Source: an uncultured Alistipes sp. (GTDB taxonomy: Bacteria; Bacteroidota; Bacteroidia; Bacteroidales; Rikenellaceae). From it: 64,000 bases of DNA. The DNA lies in NCBI GenBank assembly GCA_944320685.1, contig CALUIK010000001.1:806001-870000 (forward strand), read 5' to 3'. The position numbers and the translations under genes are program-made. Under the pieces are notes generated by a model. It was not told the origin of the DNA. It saw only the letters and a program-made list of their open reading frames with translations, and did not search any database. Of this stretch, positions 8,702-18,941 are shown one piece after another. Every line of letters begins with the position of its first letter. Within the stretch, counting starts at the first letter, position 1.

Positions 8702-9718
8702 ATGAAAAAGGTTCTAATAATCATGCTTGCGCTAGCGGCTTTTGTGACGTTGGGTATCAAGGGGTGCTCTATTGCCATGCGTAGCGAGGTGCGGCGTCAT
8801 ATACCGCGTGCTGTGAAGGATTTTCGCCGCACATACTGTTTCTGCGCCGAGGATTCGCTTTTTATGGACCGGTATGTCGATACTGCGGTGTATGTCGAAG
8901 GCAGACGCCCCGTGATGATATACTCATTCGGCGGCGGGTGGATGACGGGATCGCGCGCCGACAAGGCCTCCTATCTGATGGTCGAGCGGCTGGTGTCGCT
9001 GGGGTATATAGTATGCAATATCGACTACCGTCTGCGCATAGCAGAGTTCAAGGCGGCCGGTGAGCTCAACGAGAGCAATTTTGTCGATTGCTATTGCGAA
9101 GCGATAGATGCGGGTGTCGAGGATATTTACCGTGCAACGCGGTATATACTCGACCACGCTGAAGAGTGGGATGTCGACACCACCCGCATAGTGCTTGCGG
9201 GCAGTTCGGCTGGTGCCCATAACTCGTTGCAGGCGGAGTACCGTCTGTGTCGCGGAGAGGCCTTGGCGCGGCATTACCTGCCAGAGGATTTTGATTATGG
9301 GGGTGTTATATCCATGGCGGGAGCACTTTGGCTGCGTGGACGCGAAACGCCGCTCGATTGGTGTCGCCGCCCATGTCCGGTGATGTTTTTCCACGGGTCG
9401 AAGGACCAGCTTGTCACCTACGATGAGGATCATACGTGGTGTGCGGCATACGGTCCCGTGCCGATCTACCGTAATTTGGAAGAGATGGGAGCCACGGCGT
9501 GGTTCTGCGACTTCAAGGATGGCGACCATGTGCTTTCGTCGGTGCCCATGTTCGACTGTCTGGACGATATATGTACCTTTCTGGACAGGGCTGTCATGCA
9601 GCGTCTCGATTTCCGTATTCATACGGTTGACGAATCGCTTCCGCCGAAGGATTTTGCCCACCTGAACGAGCTTTACGGCGACCGTTTCGGGTGGATGTTT
9701 CTGCCGGTCGACGAATAG
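8702..9718 (+). CDS. Membrane-anchored or secreted alpha/beta hydrolase (carboxylesterase-like)
   Basis: About 338 residues. Residues 1-20 form a hydrophobic signal or anchor ending near KGCS, which may be a weak lipobox. The oxyanion strand reads SFGGGW, related to the HGGGW of hormone-sensitive-lipase-like esterases, with Phe in place of His. The nucleophile Ser is in GSSAG, the Asp in HGSKDQLV and the His in DGDHV. The start at MKKVL (8702) is preferred to the upstream ATG at 8687. Base composition is slightly lower in GC than the two upstream hydrolase genes, and the 34-base gap fits one operon. Substrate unknown. Confidence 0.8.
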   Translation: MKKVLIIMLALAAFVTLGIKGCSIAMRSEVRRHIPRAVKDFRRTYCFCAEDSLFMDRYVDTAVYVEGRRPVMIYSFGGGWMTGSRADKASYLMVERLVSLGYIVCNIDYRLRIAEFKAAGELNESNFVDCYCEAIDAGVEDIYRATRYILDHAEEWDVDTTRIVLAGSSAGAHNSLQAEYRLCRGEALARHYLPEDFDYGGVISMAGALWLRGRETPLDWCRRPCPVMFFHGSKDQLVTYDEDHTWCAAYGPVPIYRNLEEMGATAWFCDFKDGDHVLSSVPMFDCLDDICTFLDRAVMQRLDFRIHTVDESLPPKDFAHLNELYGDRFGWMFLPVDE

Positions 9719-9746
9719 GTGTATGGATGTGTCGGAAATAGAAAAA

Positions 9747-9778
9747 TTTGGATGCGCAGGTTATAATGGCTATCTTTG
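9747..9778 (+). promoter_or_regulatory. Promoter of the MATE transporter gene
   Basis: TTTG (9747-9750), a 20-base spacer and TATCTTTG (9771-9778): an exact consensus. Transcription should begin near 9785 and give a leader of about 150 bases. Confidence 0.75.
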
Positions 9779-9784
9779 CCGCCG

Positions 9785-9937
9785 AAAACAGAGTACGAGC
9801 GCGTTTTGTAATCCTCATCGGAGGGCGTGAAATAGAGCCGGATAAGATGACTGGGTAAAACCAATCTGACGACCCGGCCTTTTTTGCGCCCTCTTGTTGC
9901 GGGGTTGCGGGCGGCGCGTACGCAAAAACAGGGAGAT
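9785..9937 (+). ncRNA. Structured 5' leader, candidate riboswitch or attenuator of the MATE gene
   Basis: The leader can fold into a closing stem GAGGGCG (9821-9827) with CGCCCTC (9887-9893). Inside it is a hairpin GCCGG (9837-9841)/CCGGC (9874-9878), an inner AGAT/ATCT helix and a TGG/CCA tip. Six T follow the inner hairpin (9880-9885), so that hairpin could also act as a terminator. CCTC (9813-9816) can instead pair with GAGG (9821-9824), which would open the closing stem. Mutually exclusive stems are typical of a switch, but I match it to no known riboswitch class. Confidence 0.45.
9837..9885 (+). terminator. Terminator-like hairpin inside the MATE leader
   Basis: GCCGG/CCGGC outer stem with inner AGAT/ATCT pairing, followed by C and six T (9880-9885). 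It lies 52 bases before the start codon, so it would act as an attenuator. Confidence 0.5.
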
Positions 9938-11299
9938 ATGGAGAGAAATGCAATCGATTTGGGTACGGTTGACGTACCGAAACTCTTTCGCCGGATGTTC
10001 ATACCTACTTTGTTCGGCATGTTGAGCCTTTCGGCCGTCACTGCCGTCGACGGCATCTTCATCGGCCACGGTGTGGGCAGCGACGGCATCGCCGCCGTTA
10101 ACCTCTGTGTGCCGGTGATGATGCTCTTCACGGGTCTGGGACTGATGACGGGTGTCGGATGTTCGGTCGTGGCGGCGGTGCATATCTCGCGCGGGCACGT
10201 AAAGGCCGCGCGCATAAACGTGACGCAGGCGCTCGCCTTCGTCACGGCGGTGACTGTGGCGGCCACGTCGCTCATCGTCATCTTCGCGCGGCGCACGGCG
10301 CTGGCGCTGGGGTCGTCGGAGCACCTGCTGCCGATGGTGGTCGACTACATGCAGTGGTTCATGCCCTCGATGGTGTTCCAGATGTGGATCTCGGTGTCGC
10401 TCTTCGTCATACGCCTCGACGGGGCTCCGCGCGTTGCAATGTGGTGTTCGGTGTTGTCGGCGGCGTTGAACGTCATCCTCGACTACATCTTCATCTTCCC
10501 GCTGGGCTGGGGTGTGCGGGGCGCGGCCTTTGCCACGTCGCTGAGCGTGGCTGCGGGCGGCATGATGGCGCTGGGCTACCTGTTCTTTTTCGCCCGCACG
10601 CTGCGCCCCGAGCGTGTCAAGATGAGCCGCAAGAGCATGCGCCTGACGCTGCGCAACCTCGGCTACCAGTGCCGCATCGGGTCGTCGACGCTGCTTGGGG
10701 AGCTGACGCTGGCGACGCTCATGTATGTGGGCAACGTCACCTTCATGCGCTATCTGGGCGACGACGGCGTGGGCGCCTTCGGTATAGCGTGCTACTATAC
10801 GCCCCTCGTCTTCATGGTTGGCAACGCCATAGCGCAGTCGGCGCAGCCCATCGTGAGCTACAACTACGGCGTTGGCAACTTCGGCCGCGTGGGGCAGGCG
10901 GGACGCCTCGCGGTGCGTACGGCGGCGCTGTGCGGCGCCATCGTGATGCTGGTCTTCATGGCTGTGCCGCAGGGGCTGGTGATGCTCTTCCTCGGCGAAG
11001 TGGAGAGCGCTGCGGCGCGTATCGCCATCGACGGCCTGCCCTGTTTCGCGGCGGGTTTCGTCTTCTTCGTGGTCAACCTTACGGTGATAGGCTACAACCA
11101 GAGCCTTGAGCGTATGGCCGTCTCGACGTCGTTCGCGCTGCTGCGAGGCGCGCTGTTCCTTGTGCCGAGCTTTGCCCTCATGCCCGTTGTCGCGGGCGAA
11201 GCGGGCATATGGCTCGCCATGCCCGTCTCGGAGTTTCTTACCACGACTGTCATCGTCGCCTATTACGGCTTGAGCCGCATCCGGCGCCGCCGTGCCTGA
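9938..11299 (+). CDS. MATE-family efflux transporter
   Basis: The 453-residue integral membrane protein has about 12 hydrophobic segments in two related halves, as in MATE proteins. The first helix region reads FIPTLFGMLSLSAVTAVDGIF and GVGSDGIAAVNLC follows. MATE carriers export drugs, toxins or metabolites in exchange for H+ or Na+. The family resembles the MepA/NorM-like carriers; the substrate is unknown. The start ATG at 9938 (MERNAID) follows a purine-rich GGGAGAT stretch. The gene is alone behind its own promoter and a structured leader, which suggests ligand-controlled expression. Confidence 0.88.
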   Translation: MERNAIDLGTVDVPKLFRRMFIPTLFGMLSLSAVTAVDGIFIGHGVGSDGIAAVNLCVPVMMLFTGLGLMTGVGCSVVAAVHISRGHVKAARINVTQALAFVTAVTVAATSLIVIFARRTALALGSSEHLLPMVVDYMQWFMPSMVFQMWISVSLFVIRLDGAPRVAMWCSVLSAALNVILDYIFIFPLGWGVRGAAFATSLSVAAGGMMALGYLFFFARTLRPERVKMSRKSMRLTLRNLGYQCRIGSSTLLGELTLATLMYVGNVTFMRYLGDDGVGAFGIACYYTPLVFMVGNAIAQSAQPIVSYNYGVGNFGRVGQAGRLAVRTAALCGAIVMLVFMAVPQGLVMLFLGEVESAAARIAIDGLPCFAAGFVFFVVNLTVIGYNQSLERMAVSTSFALLRGALFLVPSFALMPVVAGEAGIWLAMPVSEFLTTTVIVAYYGLSRIRRRRA

Positions 11300-11337
11300 C
11301 CCCCCCCCATCCGGCACCGCCGTGCCTGACCCCGCCA
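11278..11337 (+). repeat. 30-bp tandem duplication over the MATE stop codon
   Basis: The block starting CATCCGGCGCCGCCGTGCCT at 11278 recurs at 11308 with one change (G to A) in the first 27 bases. The first copy contains the stop codon. A run of nine C (11300-11308) joins the copies. Confidence 0.75.
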
Positions 11338-11563
11338 TTCGGGGCGGCTTTGGCAATCCGCCCTCGGGCCTTGCGATCGCCCGTGGGCGGGTTTTTCCTT
11401 TCATGCCCGCGCCGTACCCGCGCCGTATCCGCCCGTCGCCTCCTGCACCTTTTTTCAGTCCCGAAGCCCCTCCCGTGCGCGTGCCGTCCAGCACCTTTCC
11501 CTTGCGGCACCGCCCCGAAACGCCCCGCTGGAGCGGAAGCGGCGGGATTTTGTGCCGAAAAAT
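11300..11563. other. GC-rich intergenic stretch, no gene seen
   Basis: It contains the second copy of the 30-bp repeat, several short GC hairpins and no plausible frame. A weak stem CGCC/GGCG at 11378-11389 followed by GGTTTTT is the best terminator for the MATE transcript. Confidence 0.5.
11378..11396 (+). terminator. Weak terminator after the MATE gene
   Basis: CGCC (11378-11381) pairs with GGCG (11386-11389) around CGTG, followed by GG and five T. The stem is short. Confidence 0.4.
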
Positions 11564-11595
11564 TTTCCCAATCGCAATAAAATGTTGTATTTTTG
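11564..11595 (+). promoter_or_regulatory. Promoter of metG
   Basis: TATTTTTG at 11588-11595 fits the -7 box. TTTC at 11564-11567, 20 bases upstream, is one base off the -33 box. Confidence 0.6.
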
Positions 11596-11661
11596 GAACA
11601 AATTACGTTTTTCAGGGCCGGCGCCATACGCTGTGCGCCGCCCATAGTCTTCAAACATAAT

Positions 11662-13704
11662 ATGGCCAAAGAGTTCAAACGCTATCTTATCACTTCGGCG
11701 CTGCCCTACGCCAACGGCCCTGTGCACATCGGGCACTTGGCCGGCGTCTACGTGCCGTCGGACATATACACCCGCTACCTGCGGCTGCGCGGCCGCGACG
11801 TGATCTCGGTCTGCGGCAGCGACGAGCACGGCGTGCCCATCACCATCAAGGCGCGCAAGGAGGGCGTATCGCCGCAGGCGATCGTCGACCGCTACCACGG
11901 GATAATCAAGGAGTCGTTCCGCCGTCTGGGCATCTCGTTCGACATCTATTCGCGCACCTCGTCGCCGACGCACCGCAAGACGGCGTCGGATTTCTTCCGC
12001 AAGCTCTACGACGAGGGCAAGTTCATCGAGCGCACCTCGATGCAGTATTACGACGAGGAGGCGCAGACCTTCCTTGCCGACCGCTATATCGTGGGCACCT
12101 GCCCCCGCTGCGGCAACGAGCGCGCCTACGGCGACCAGTGCGAGCAGTGCGGCTCGACACTCTCGCCCGACGAACTGATAAACCCCCACAGCGCCGTGTC
12201 GGGCTCGGTGCCCGTCAAGCGTGAGACGAAGCACTGGTACCTGCCGCTGGACCGTTACGAGGGTTTCCTGCGCGAGTGGATCCTCGATGGACACAAGGAG
12301 TGGAAGAGCAACGTCTACGGCCAGTGCAAGAGCTGGCTCGATCTGGGGCTGCAGCCGCGCGCCGTGAGCCGCGACCTCGATTGGGGCATCCCCGTACCCG
12401 TGGAGGGTGCCGAGGGCAAGGTGCTCTATGTGTGGTTCGACGCCCCGATCGGGTATATCTCGGCGACGAAGGACCTCACGCCCGACTGGGAGAAGTATTG
12501 GAAGAGCGAGGATACCAAGATGGTGCACTTCATCGGCAAGGACAACATCGTCTTCCACTGCATCGTCTTCCCCTCGATGCTGAAGGCGCACGGGGGCTAT
12601 ATCCTGCCGGAGAACGTGCCGGCCAACGAGTTCCTTAACCTCGAGGGCGACAAGATCTCGACCTCGCGCAACTGGGCCGTATGGCTTCACGAGTATCTCG
12701 ACGACTTCCCGGGCAAGGAGGACGTGCTTCGTTACGTACTTTGCGCCAACGCCCCCGAGACCAAGGACAACGACTTCACGTGGCGCGACTTCCAAGCGCG
12801 CAACAACAACGAGCTGGTGGCTGTACTCGGCAACTTCGTCAACCGTGCGCTGGTGCTGACCAAGAAGTATTGCGGCGGCCGCGTCCCCGCCTGCGGCGAG
12901 ATGGACGGATACGACCGCGACACGATTGCCGAACTTCAGGGGATCCGCTCGCAGCTGGAGGCCAATATCGAGAACTTCCGCTTCCGCGAGGCGCTGAAGG
13001 ACGCCATGAGTTTCGCCCGCATAGGCAACAAGTATCTGGCCGACACCGAGCCGTGGAAGGTCATAAAGAGCGACCCCGCGCGCGTGGAGACCATCCTGAA
13101 CATAGCGCTGCAGATCACGGCCAACATCGCCGTTGCGATCGAGCCCTTCATGCCCTTCTCGTCGGAGAAGATCCTGCGCATGCTCTCGATCGGGCGGCCG
13201 ACGTGGGACGATCTGGGCTCGATGTCGATTCTCGCCGCGGGTCACGAGATCGGCGAACCGCAGCTTCTCTTCGAGAAGATCGAGGACGAGGCCATCGAGC
13301 GCCAGCTTGCGAAGCTCGCGGCGTCGAAGGCTGCGAATGCCGCGGCCGAGGCCGCCTCGCATGTCGCAGGGCAGAAGGCCGAGGTGTCGTTCGACGATTT
13401 CGACAGGATGGACATACGCATCTCGACCATCGTCGCCGCCGAGAAGGTGCCCAAGACCAAGAAACTGTTGAAGTTGACGGTGGATACTGGTATCGACCGC
13501 CGCACCATAGTCTCGGGCATAGCGGAGTATTTCAAGCCCGAGGAGTTGGTGGGGCGTCAGGTGCCGGTGCTGGTGAACCTCGCCCCGCGCGAGCTGAAAG
13601 GCATACGGTCGGAGGGTATGATCCTCATGGCCGAGGACGCCGTGCGCGGCCTTGTCATGATGGAGCCCGGGGAGAAGGTCGCCGACGGCTCGCAGGTGGG
13701 TTGA
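11662..13704 (+). CDS. metG: Methionine--tRNA ligase
   Basis: The 680-residue enzyme charges tRNA-Met. The class I HIGH motif appears as PVHIGHLAG near residue 20. The zinc knuckle is [18 protein letters not shown] near residues 150-167, and the KMSKS loop is KISTS near residue 330. The last 110 residues form the EMAP/Trbp111-like tRNA-binding and dimerisation domain, as in long MetRS forms. The start [11 protein letters not shown] at 11662 is chosen because the upstream 23 codons show no conservation and the promoter predicts an RNA start near 11602. ilvE follows after 72 bases. Confidence 0.96.
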   Translation: MAKEFKRYLITSALPYANGPVHIGHLAGVYVPSDIYTRYLRLRGRDVISVCGSDEHGVPITIKARKEGVSPQAIVDRYHGIIKESFRRLGISFDIYSRTSSPTHRKTASDFFRKLYDEGKFIERTSMQYYDEEAQTFLADRYIVGTCPRCGNERAYGDQCEQCGSTLSPDELINPHSAVSGSVPVKRETKHWYLPLDRYEGFLREWILDGHKEWKSNVYGQCKSWLDLGLQPRAVSRDLDWGIPVPVEGAEGKVLYVWFDAPIGYISATKDLTPDWEKYWKSEDTKMVHFIGKDNIVFHCIVFPSMLKAHGGYILPENVPANEFLNLEGDKISTSRNWAVWLHEYLDDFPGKEDVLRYVLCANAPETKDNDFTWRDFQARNNNELVAVLGNFVNRALVLTKKYCGGRVPACGEMDGYDRDTIAELQGIRSQLEANIENFRFREALKDAMSFARIGNKYLADTEPWKVIKSDPARVETILNIALQITANIAVAIEPFMPFSSEKILRMLSIGRPTWDDLGSMSILAAGHEIGEPQLLFEKIEDEAIERQLAKLAASKAANAAAEAASHVAGQKAEVSFDDFDRMDIRISTIVAAEKVPKTKKLLKLTVDTGIDRRTIVSGIAEYFKPEELVGRQVPVLVNLAPRELKGIRSEGMILMAEDAVRGLVMMEPGEKVADGSQVG

Positions 13705-13776
13705 TCGTGCCGTCGCCCGCGCGGCCGGGCCCGACAGGTGTGAATGAATGGATAAAACACTGAAAATCAATATATT

Positions 13777-14793
13777 ATGAAGGAGATTGATTGGAGTGCG
13801 CTGGGCTTCGACTATATGAAGACCGACGTGAACGTCCGCTACTATTACAAGGATGGCAAGTGGAGTGACATGGATGTCACCGAGGACGAGTATATCAGGA
13901 TGCACATGTCGACGACGTGCCTGCACTACGGATTGGAGGCCTTCGAGGGCCTCAAGGCGTTCCGCGGCGTGGATGGTAAGGTGCGTATCTTCCGCATGGA
14001 TGCCAATGCCCGACGCATGCAGGCGTCGGCGCGCAAGCTCTGCCTGCCGGTGCCTACTGTAGAGATGTTCACCGCGGCCTGCTACGAAGTCGTTAAGCGC
14101 AATATCGGCTATGTACCGCCTTACGAGTCGGGAGCGTCGTTATATCTGCGGCCCGTGCTTATCGGTACAAAGGTGGGTCTGGGGGTGAAGGCGTCACACG
14201 AGGCCATGCTGATAGTCTTCTGTTCGCCCGTCGGACCCTACTTCAAGGGCGGAATGACGACCATTAAGGTCGTTGTCGACCGTGAACAGGACCGTGCTGC
14301 TCCACGTGGAACAGGCGACATCAAGGCCGGCGGCAACTACGCATCGAGCATTCTCTCCGGCGAAAAGGCGCACGATCTCGGCTACGCCAACGTCATGTAC
14401 CTCGACGCTCGCGAGCATAAATATATAGAGGAGTGCGGCGCCGCAAACTTCTTCGGTATAAAGGATGGCAAGTACGTGACGCCGAAGTCGTCTTCGATAC
14501 TTCCCTCGATCACCAATATGAGCCTGCGTCAGCTGGCTGCCGACATGGGTCTCGCGGTCGAGGAACGCCCTGTCCCCGTAGACGAACTCGCTACCTTCGA
14601 GGAGGCTGGTGCCTGTGGTACTGCAGCCGTCATCTCCCCTATCGAAATGGTTTACGATCTTGATACGGGCCAGACCGTCACATACGGCAAGGAGGTCGGC
14701 AAGACCTGCATAGCTCTCTACAACAAGTTGCAGGATATCCAGTACGGCCGTTGCGAGGACAAGTACGGCTGGACCACCGTTGTTGAGGAGTGA
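13777..14793 (+). CDS. ilvE: Branched-chain amino acid aminotransferase
   Basis: The 338-residue PLP enzyme performs the last step of Leu, Ile and Val synthesis and the first step of their breakdown. The PLP Lys lies in GDIKAGGNYASSI near residue 188, and YIEECGAANFFGIKDG and SSSILPSITNMSLRQL match fold-type IV BCATs. The length fits the family. A parS-like palindrome (14298-14313) lies inside the coding sequence and is read as Ala-Ala-Pro-Arg-Gly-Thr. A strong terminator follows about 100 bases after the stop. Confidence 0.95.
   Translation: MKEIDWSALGFDYMKTDVNVRYYYKDGKWSDMDVTEDEYIRMHMSTTCLHYGLEAFEGLKAFRGVDGKVRIFRMDANARRMQASARKLCLPVPTVEMFTAACYEVVKRNIGYVPPYESGASLYLRPVLIGTKVGLGVKASHEAMLIVFCSPVGPYFKGGMTTIKVVVDREQDRAAPRGTGDIKAGGNYASSILSGEKAHDLGYANVMYLDAREHKYIEECGAANFFGIKDGKYVTPKSSSILPSITNMSLRQLAADMGLAVEERPVPVDELATFEEAGACGTAAVISPIEMVYDLDTGQTVTYGKEVGKTCIALYNKLQDIQYGRCEDKYGWTTVVEE
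14298..14313. promoter_or_regulatory. parS-like site inside ilvE
   Basis: TGCTCCACGTGGAACA differs from the perfect 16-bp palindrome at 15010 by one base (T to C at position 3). The CACGTG core and the right half are intact. Confidence 0.6.
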
Positions 14794-14888
14794 CTTCCTT
14801 CGTGAGCCGCGTGTTCGGGCTTCAGGTTAGCGTCTTTTGAAGCGTTTTATTTTGCGCGTCGTTCCGGCGATTTGTGCAACGGCATATG

Positions 14889-14919
14889 AATACCGCCTGT
14901 TTCGGGCGGTATTTTTTTT
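14889..14919 (+). terminator. Terminator of ilvE
   Basis: AATACCGCC (14889-14897) pairs with GGCGGTATT (14905-14913) around a 7-base loop and runs into eight T. Confidence 0.85.
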
Positions 14920-15009
14920 GCGGTTTTTCGTACTGCCGCTGTGCGCTATTTGTCGGTAAAATGAGATTCGATACCGTATTCGCCCCTGCTTTTATCGTTG
15001 GTGCTCATT

Positions 15010-15025
15010 TGTTCCACGTGGAACA
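15010..15025. promoter_or_regulatory. parS: Perfect parS-like palindrome (ParB binding site)
   Basis: TGTTCCACGTGGAACA is a perfect 16-bp palindrome and fits the widely conserved chromosomal parS consensus TGTTYCACGTGRAACA. ParB-family proteins load at such sites near the replication origin and guide chromosome segregation with ParA and SMC. parA and parB are not in the window. Confidence 0.75.
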
Positions 15026-15068
15026 TCTGTTGTCTCGTCTTTGCGTGAGCAGCGTTGACGCGATTCTC

Positions 15069-15084
15069 TGTTCTGCGTGGAATA
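15069..15084. promoter_or_regulatory. Degenerate parS-like repeat
   Basis: TGTTCTGCGTGGAATA matches the palindrome at 13 of 16 positions and lies exactly 59 bases after the first site. It may be a decayed copy. Confidence 0.4.
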
Positions 15085-15127
15085 TTTGTGGTCTTTGTTT
15101 TTTTTGCGGTGAAGTACGTTTCGATTT

Positions 15128-15143
15128 TGTTCCACGTGGAGCA
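15128..15143. promoter_or_regulatory. parS: parS-like site, one mismatch
   Basis: TGTTCCACGTGGAGCA differs from the palindrome only by A to G at position 14 and lies 59 bases after the degenerate copy. Confidence 0.65.
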
Positions 15144-15250
15144 TTTCTTTGTCCGGCTGTTGTTGTACCAAAAAAATGCATTTACCGTGTCGGTAAAGAT
15201 GGTTATACCGAGATGTGTTTATTTTTTTGACGGAACCGGCGGCCGGTATA

Positions 15251-15293
15251 TGAGAGAAGTCCCGCAATCGGAGTGATTGCGGGACTTCTCTCA
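15251..15293. terminator. 19-bp perfect hairpin between convergent genes
   Basis: TGAGAGAAGTCCCGCAATC (15251-15269) is fully complementary to 15275-15293 around GGAGT. It ends 17 bases from the mnmG stop and probably ends mnmG transcription, although no T-run follows the stem on either strand. Confidence 0.6.
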
Positions 15294-15309
15294 TGTGCTG
15301 CTTGGCCCG

Positions 15310-17264
<1,955 letters not shown>

Positions 17265-17268
<4 letters not shown>

Positions 17269-17702
17269 CGCTGCTCTTTTTTGGGGAACTGCGCGAGGTA
17301 TTTATCCTCCTTGCGGTGCATCTGCCGCTCGGCGCGGGGGGTCTTGTCCTTCTGGCCGCAGAGGTGGAGTACGCCGTGCACCACGACGCGGCGCATCTCC
17401 TGCAGCGGTGTCGTGCCGTAGATGCGGGCGTTGTCGGCGACGGTCTCCACGTCGATGAATATGTCGCCGCTGACGGTGCGCGCGCCCTTGCGGTCGCCGT
17501 AGTCGAAGGTTATGACGTCGGTGAAGTAGTCGTGTCCCAGATATTGGCGGTTCATTTCGAGGAGCCGCTCCGCCGAGCAGAATATGTACGAGACGTCGCC
17601 AAGCGCGTATCCCTCCTGTTCGGCGACGCTGCGCAGCCATCGGGCCGTCAGCCGTTTGTCGGGCAGGCGGTACGAGCACGAGTCGTTGTAGTACCTTACC
17701 AT
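17265..17702 (-). CDS. ybeY: Endoribonuclease YbeY (rRNA maturation)
   Basis: The 145-residue metalloprotein takes part in 16S rRNA 3'-end maturation and ribosome quality control. The metal site reads [12 protein letters not shown]: the first two His of the H-x3-H-x5-H motif are present, while the third position is Asp, which I believe is common in Bacteroidota. [10 protein letters not shown] and [11 protein letters not shown] are also typical. It overlaps mnmG by four bases and follows the EnvC-like gene by 67 bases. Confidence 0.92.
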
Positions 17703-17769
17703 ATTTCGAGTGAGTTGTTTCGTGGTTTTCGCGTTGTTGCGGCGGGTTTTCCCGCCCTGCGTTCGCGGC

Positions 17770-18918
17770 CTACTTCTTCCTGAAGCAGTCGGCGGCGTTG
17801 AGCACCTCCTTCGGCGAGGGCGAGTATATGCCGAATACGAGTTTGTACTCGGGTTGCATGGTCGTGAGGTTTACCGCCGAGCCGACCTCGCCGAGGATGC
17901 CGTTTCTGGCCACTTTCTGGCCTTTCTCGACGCTTGCGCTCTCGAGGTTGGCGTACGATGTTATATACTCGCCATGTGCCACGAAAACGTCGAATTTGCC
18001 CGAAATACGGTTCCTCCGCACTTCCACCACCTTGCCCTCGTATATCGATCGTACCGCGGCGCCGCGCGCGGCGATTATCTCGGCCATGTTCTTCTTGTAC
18101 TCGCGGACGCGGCCGCCGTCCACGGGAAGGTTCAGGTTCGATGTCGAGCGTGAGAACGAGGCGCCCTCCTTGTTGCCTTTGGTGAGCTTGCGCAACTCGT
18201 CGATGGCGGCGTCGAGCTGCTCCTCGCGCTGCATCTTCTCGCGCAGGGCGGCCTTTTCGCGCGTGGAGAGCTGGTTCATGGTCTTCTGTGCGGCCGTGAC
18301 GTCGTTTTGCAGTTTCGCGCGCTGCGCCTCGGCACGGCTCTGTATCGAGTCGAGGGCGTGGCGGCGCACCGCCAGCTCGGCCTGCTGCAGTTCGAGTGCC
18401 GCGGCGAGCGAGTCGATGCGGCGCATGCGTTCCGCGCGCAGCGACGCCACGGCCCGTATGTTCGATATTCGGCGTGCGGCGTCGGTGAAGTCGCGCGAGG
18501 CGAGCAGGTATGTTATATAGTTGTTCTGCTTGTAGTTGCGGTATGCTTCGCGTACCATCTCGGCATAGCGTCCGCGTTCTGCGGCCAGATCTCGGTGCGT
18601 GGCCCCTATTATCGAGTCGTTGCGGGCGATGTTTCGGGCGATGAGCCCCATTTCGCTCTCTGTGCGGGCGAGTATCTGGTTGCGCGAGTCGATCTGTCGG
18701 GTGATGGAGCGCACGCGCTGCTGCGCCGTAGACTTGTCTCGCTTGATCCCCGACAGGCGCTTCTCCTCCTGCGCGATCTGCTCCTCGAGTTCGGCGATCT
18801 TGCGGCGCTGCGCCTCCACGCGCTGTCGCTCCTGCGCCGTCGTCTGCGCCGATGCTGCATGCGCCACGGCCATGACGGCGACGGCGACGGAGAGTATTAT
18901 GTGGATCGGTCTCTTCAT
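17770..18918 (-). CDS. EnvC-like murein hydrolase activator with degenerate LytM/M23 domain
   Basis: The 382-residue protein has a signal peptide (about residues 1-24, ending ASAQ). Long coiled coils follow over residues 25-270, rich in Arg, Glu, Gln and Ala. Residues 285-382 form a LytM-like fold (AARGAAVRSIYEGKVV, VFVAHGEYITSYANL). The Zn-binding H-x3-D of active M23 peptidases is absent and only the HGEY segment remains. As in EnvC and NlpD, it probably activates amidases during cell separation rather than cutting murein itself. It lies 23 bases after the TPR gene, so the two probably share a transcript. Confidence 0.88.
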   Translation of the reverse strand: MKRPIHIILSVAVAVMAVAHAASAQTTAQERQRVEAQRRKIAELEEQIAQEEKRLSGIKRDKSTAQQRVRSITRQIDSRNQILARTESEMGLIARNIARNDSIIGATHRDLAAERGRYAEMVREAYRNYKQNNYITYLLASRDFTDAARRISNIRAVASLRAERMRRIDSLAAALELQQAELAVRRHALDSIQSRAEAQRAKLQNDVTAAQKTMNQLSTREKAALREKMQREEQLDAAIDELRKLTKGNKEGASFSRSTSNLNLPVDGGRVREYKKNMAEIIAARGAAVRSIYEGKVVEVRRNRISGKFDVFVAHGEYITSYANLESASVEKGQKVARNGILGEVGSAVNLTTMQPEYKLVFGIYSPSPKEVLNAADCFRKK

Positions 18919-18941
18919 GCGTTATCTGCGGCGGCCGGTGT

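Larger units (their letters stand above)
14920..15250. other. Non-coding parS-bearing region between convergent ilvE and mnmG
   Basis: The stretch is AT-richer than its surroundings. Frames are short and carry no family signature. It holds three palindromes at 15010, 15069 and 15128 within imperfect 59-bp tandem units, and no recognisable DnaA boxes. Confidence 0.6.

Noticed and set aside
14874..15230. 118-codon frame in the parS region
   Set aside because: Cys/Phe-rich translation with no family signature. The region is better explained by repeats and palindromes.
14794..15309. Replication origin (oriC) in the parS region
   Set aside because: No DnaA-box cluster (TTATNCACA) was seen. The parS-like sites suggest origin proximity only.
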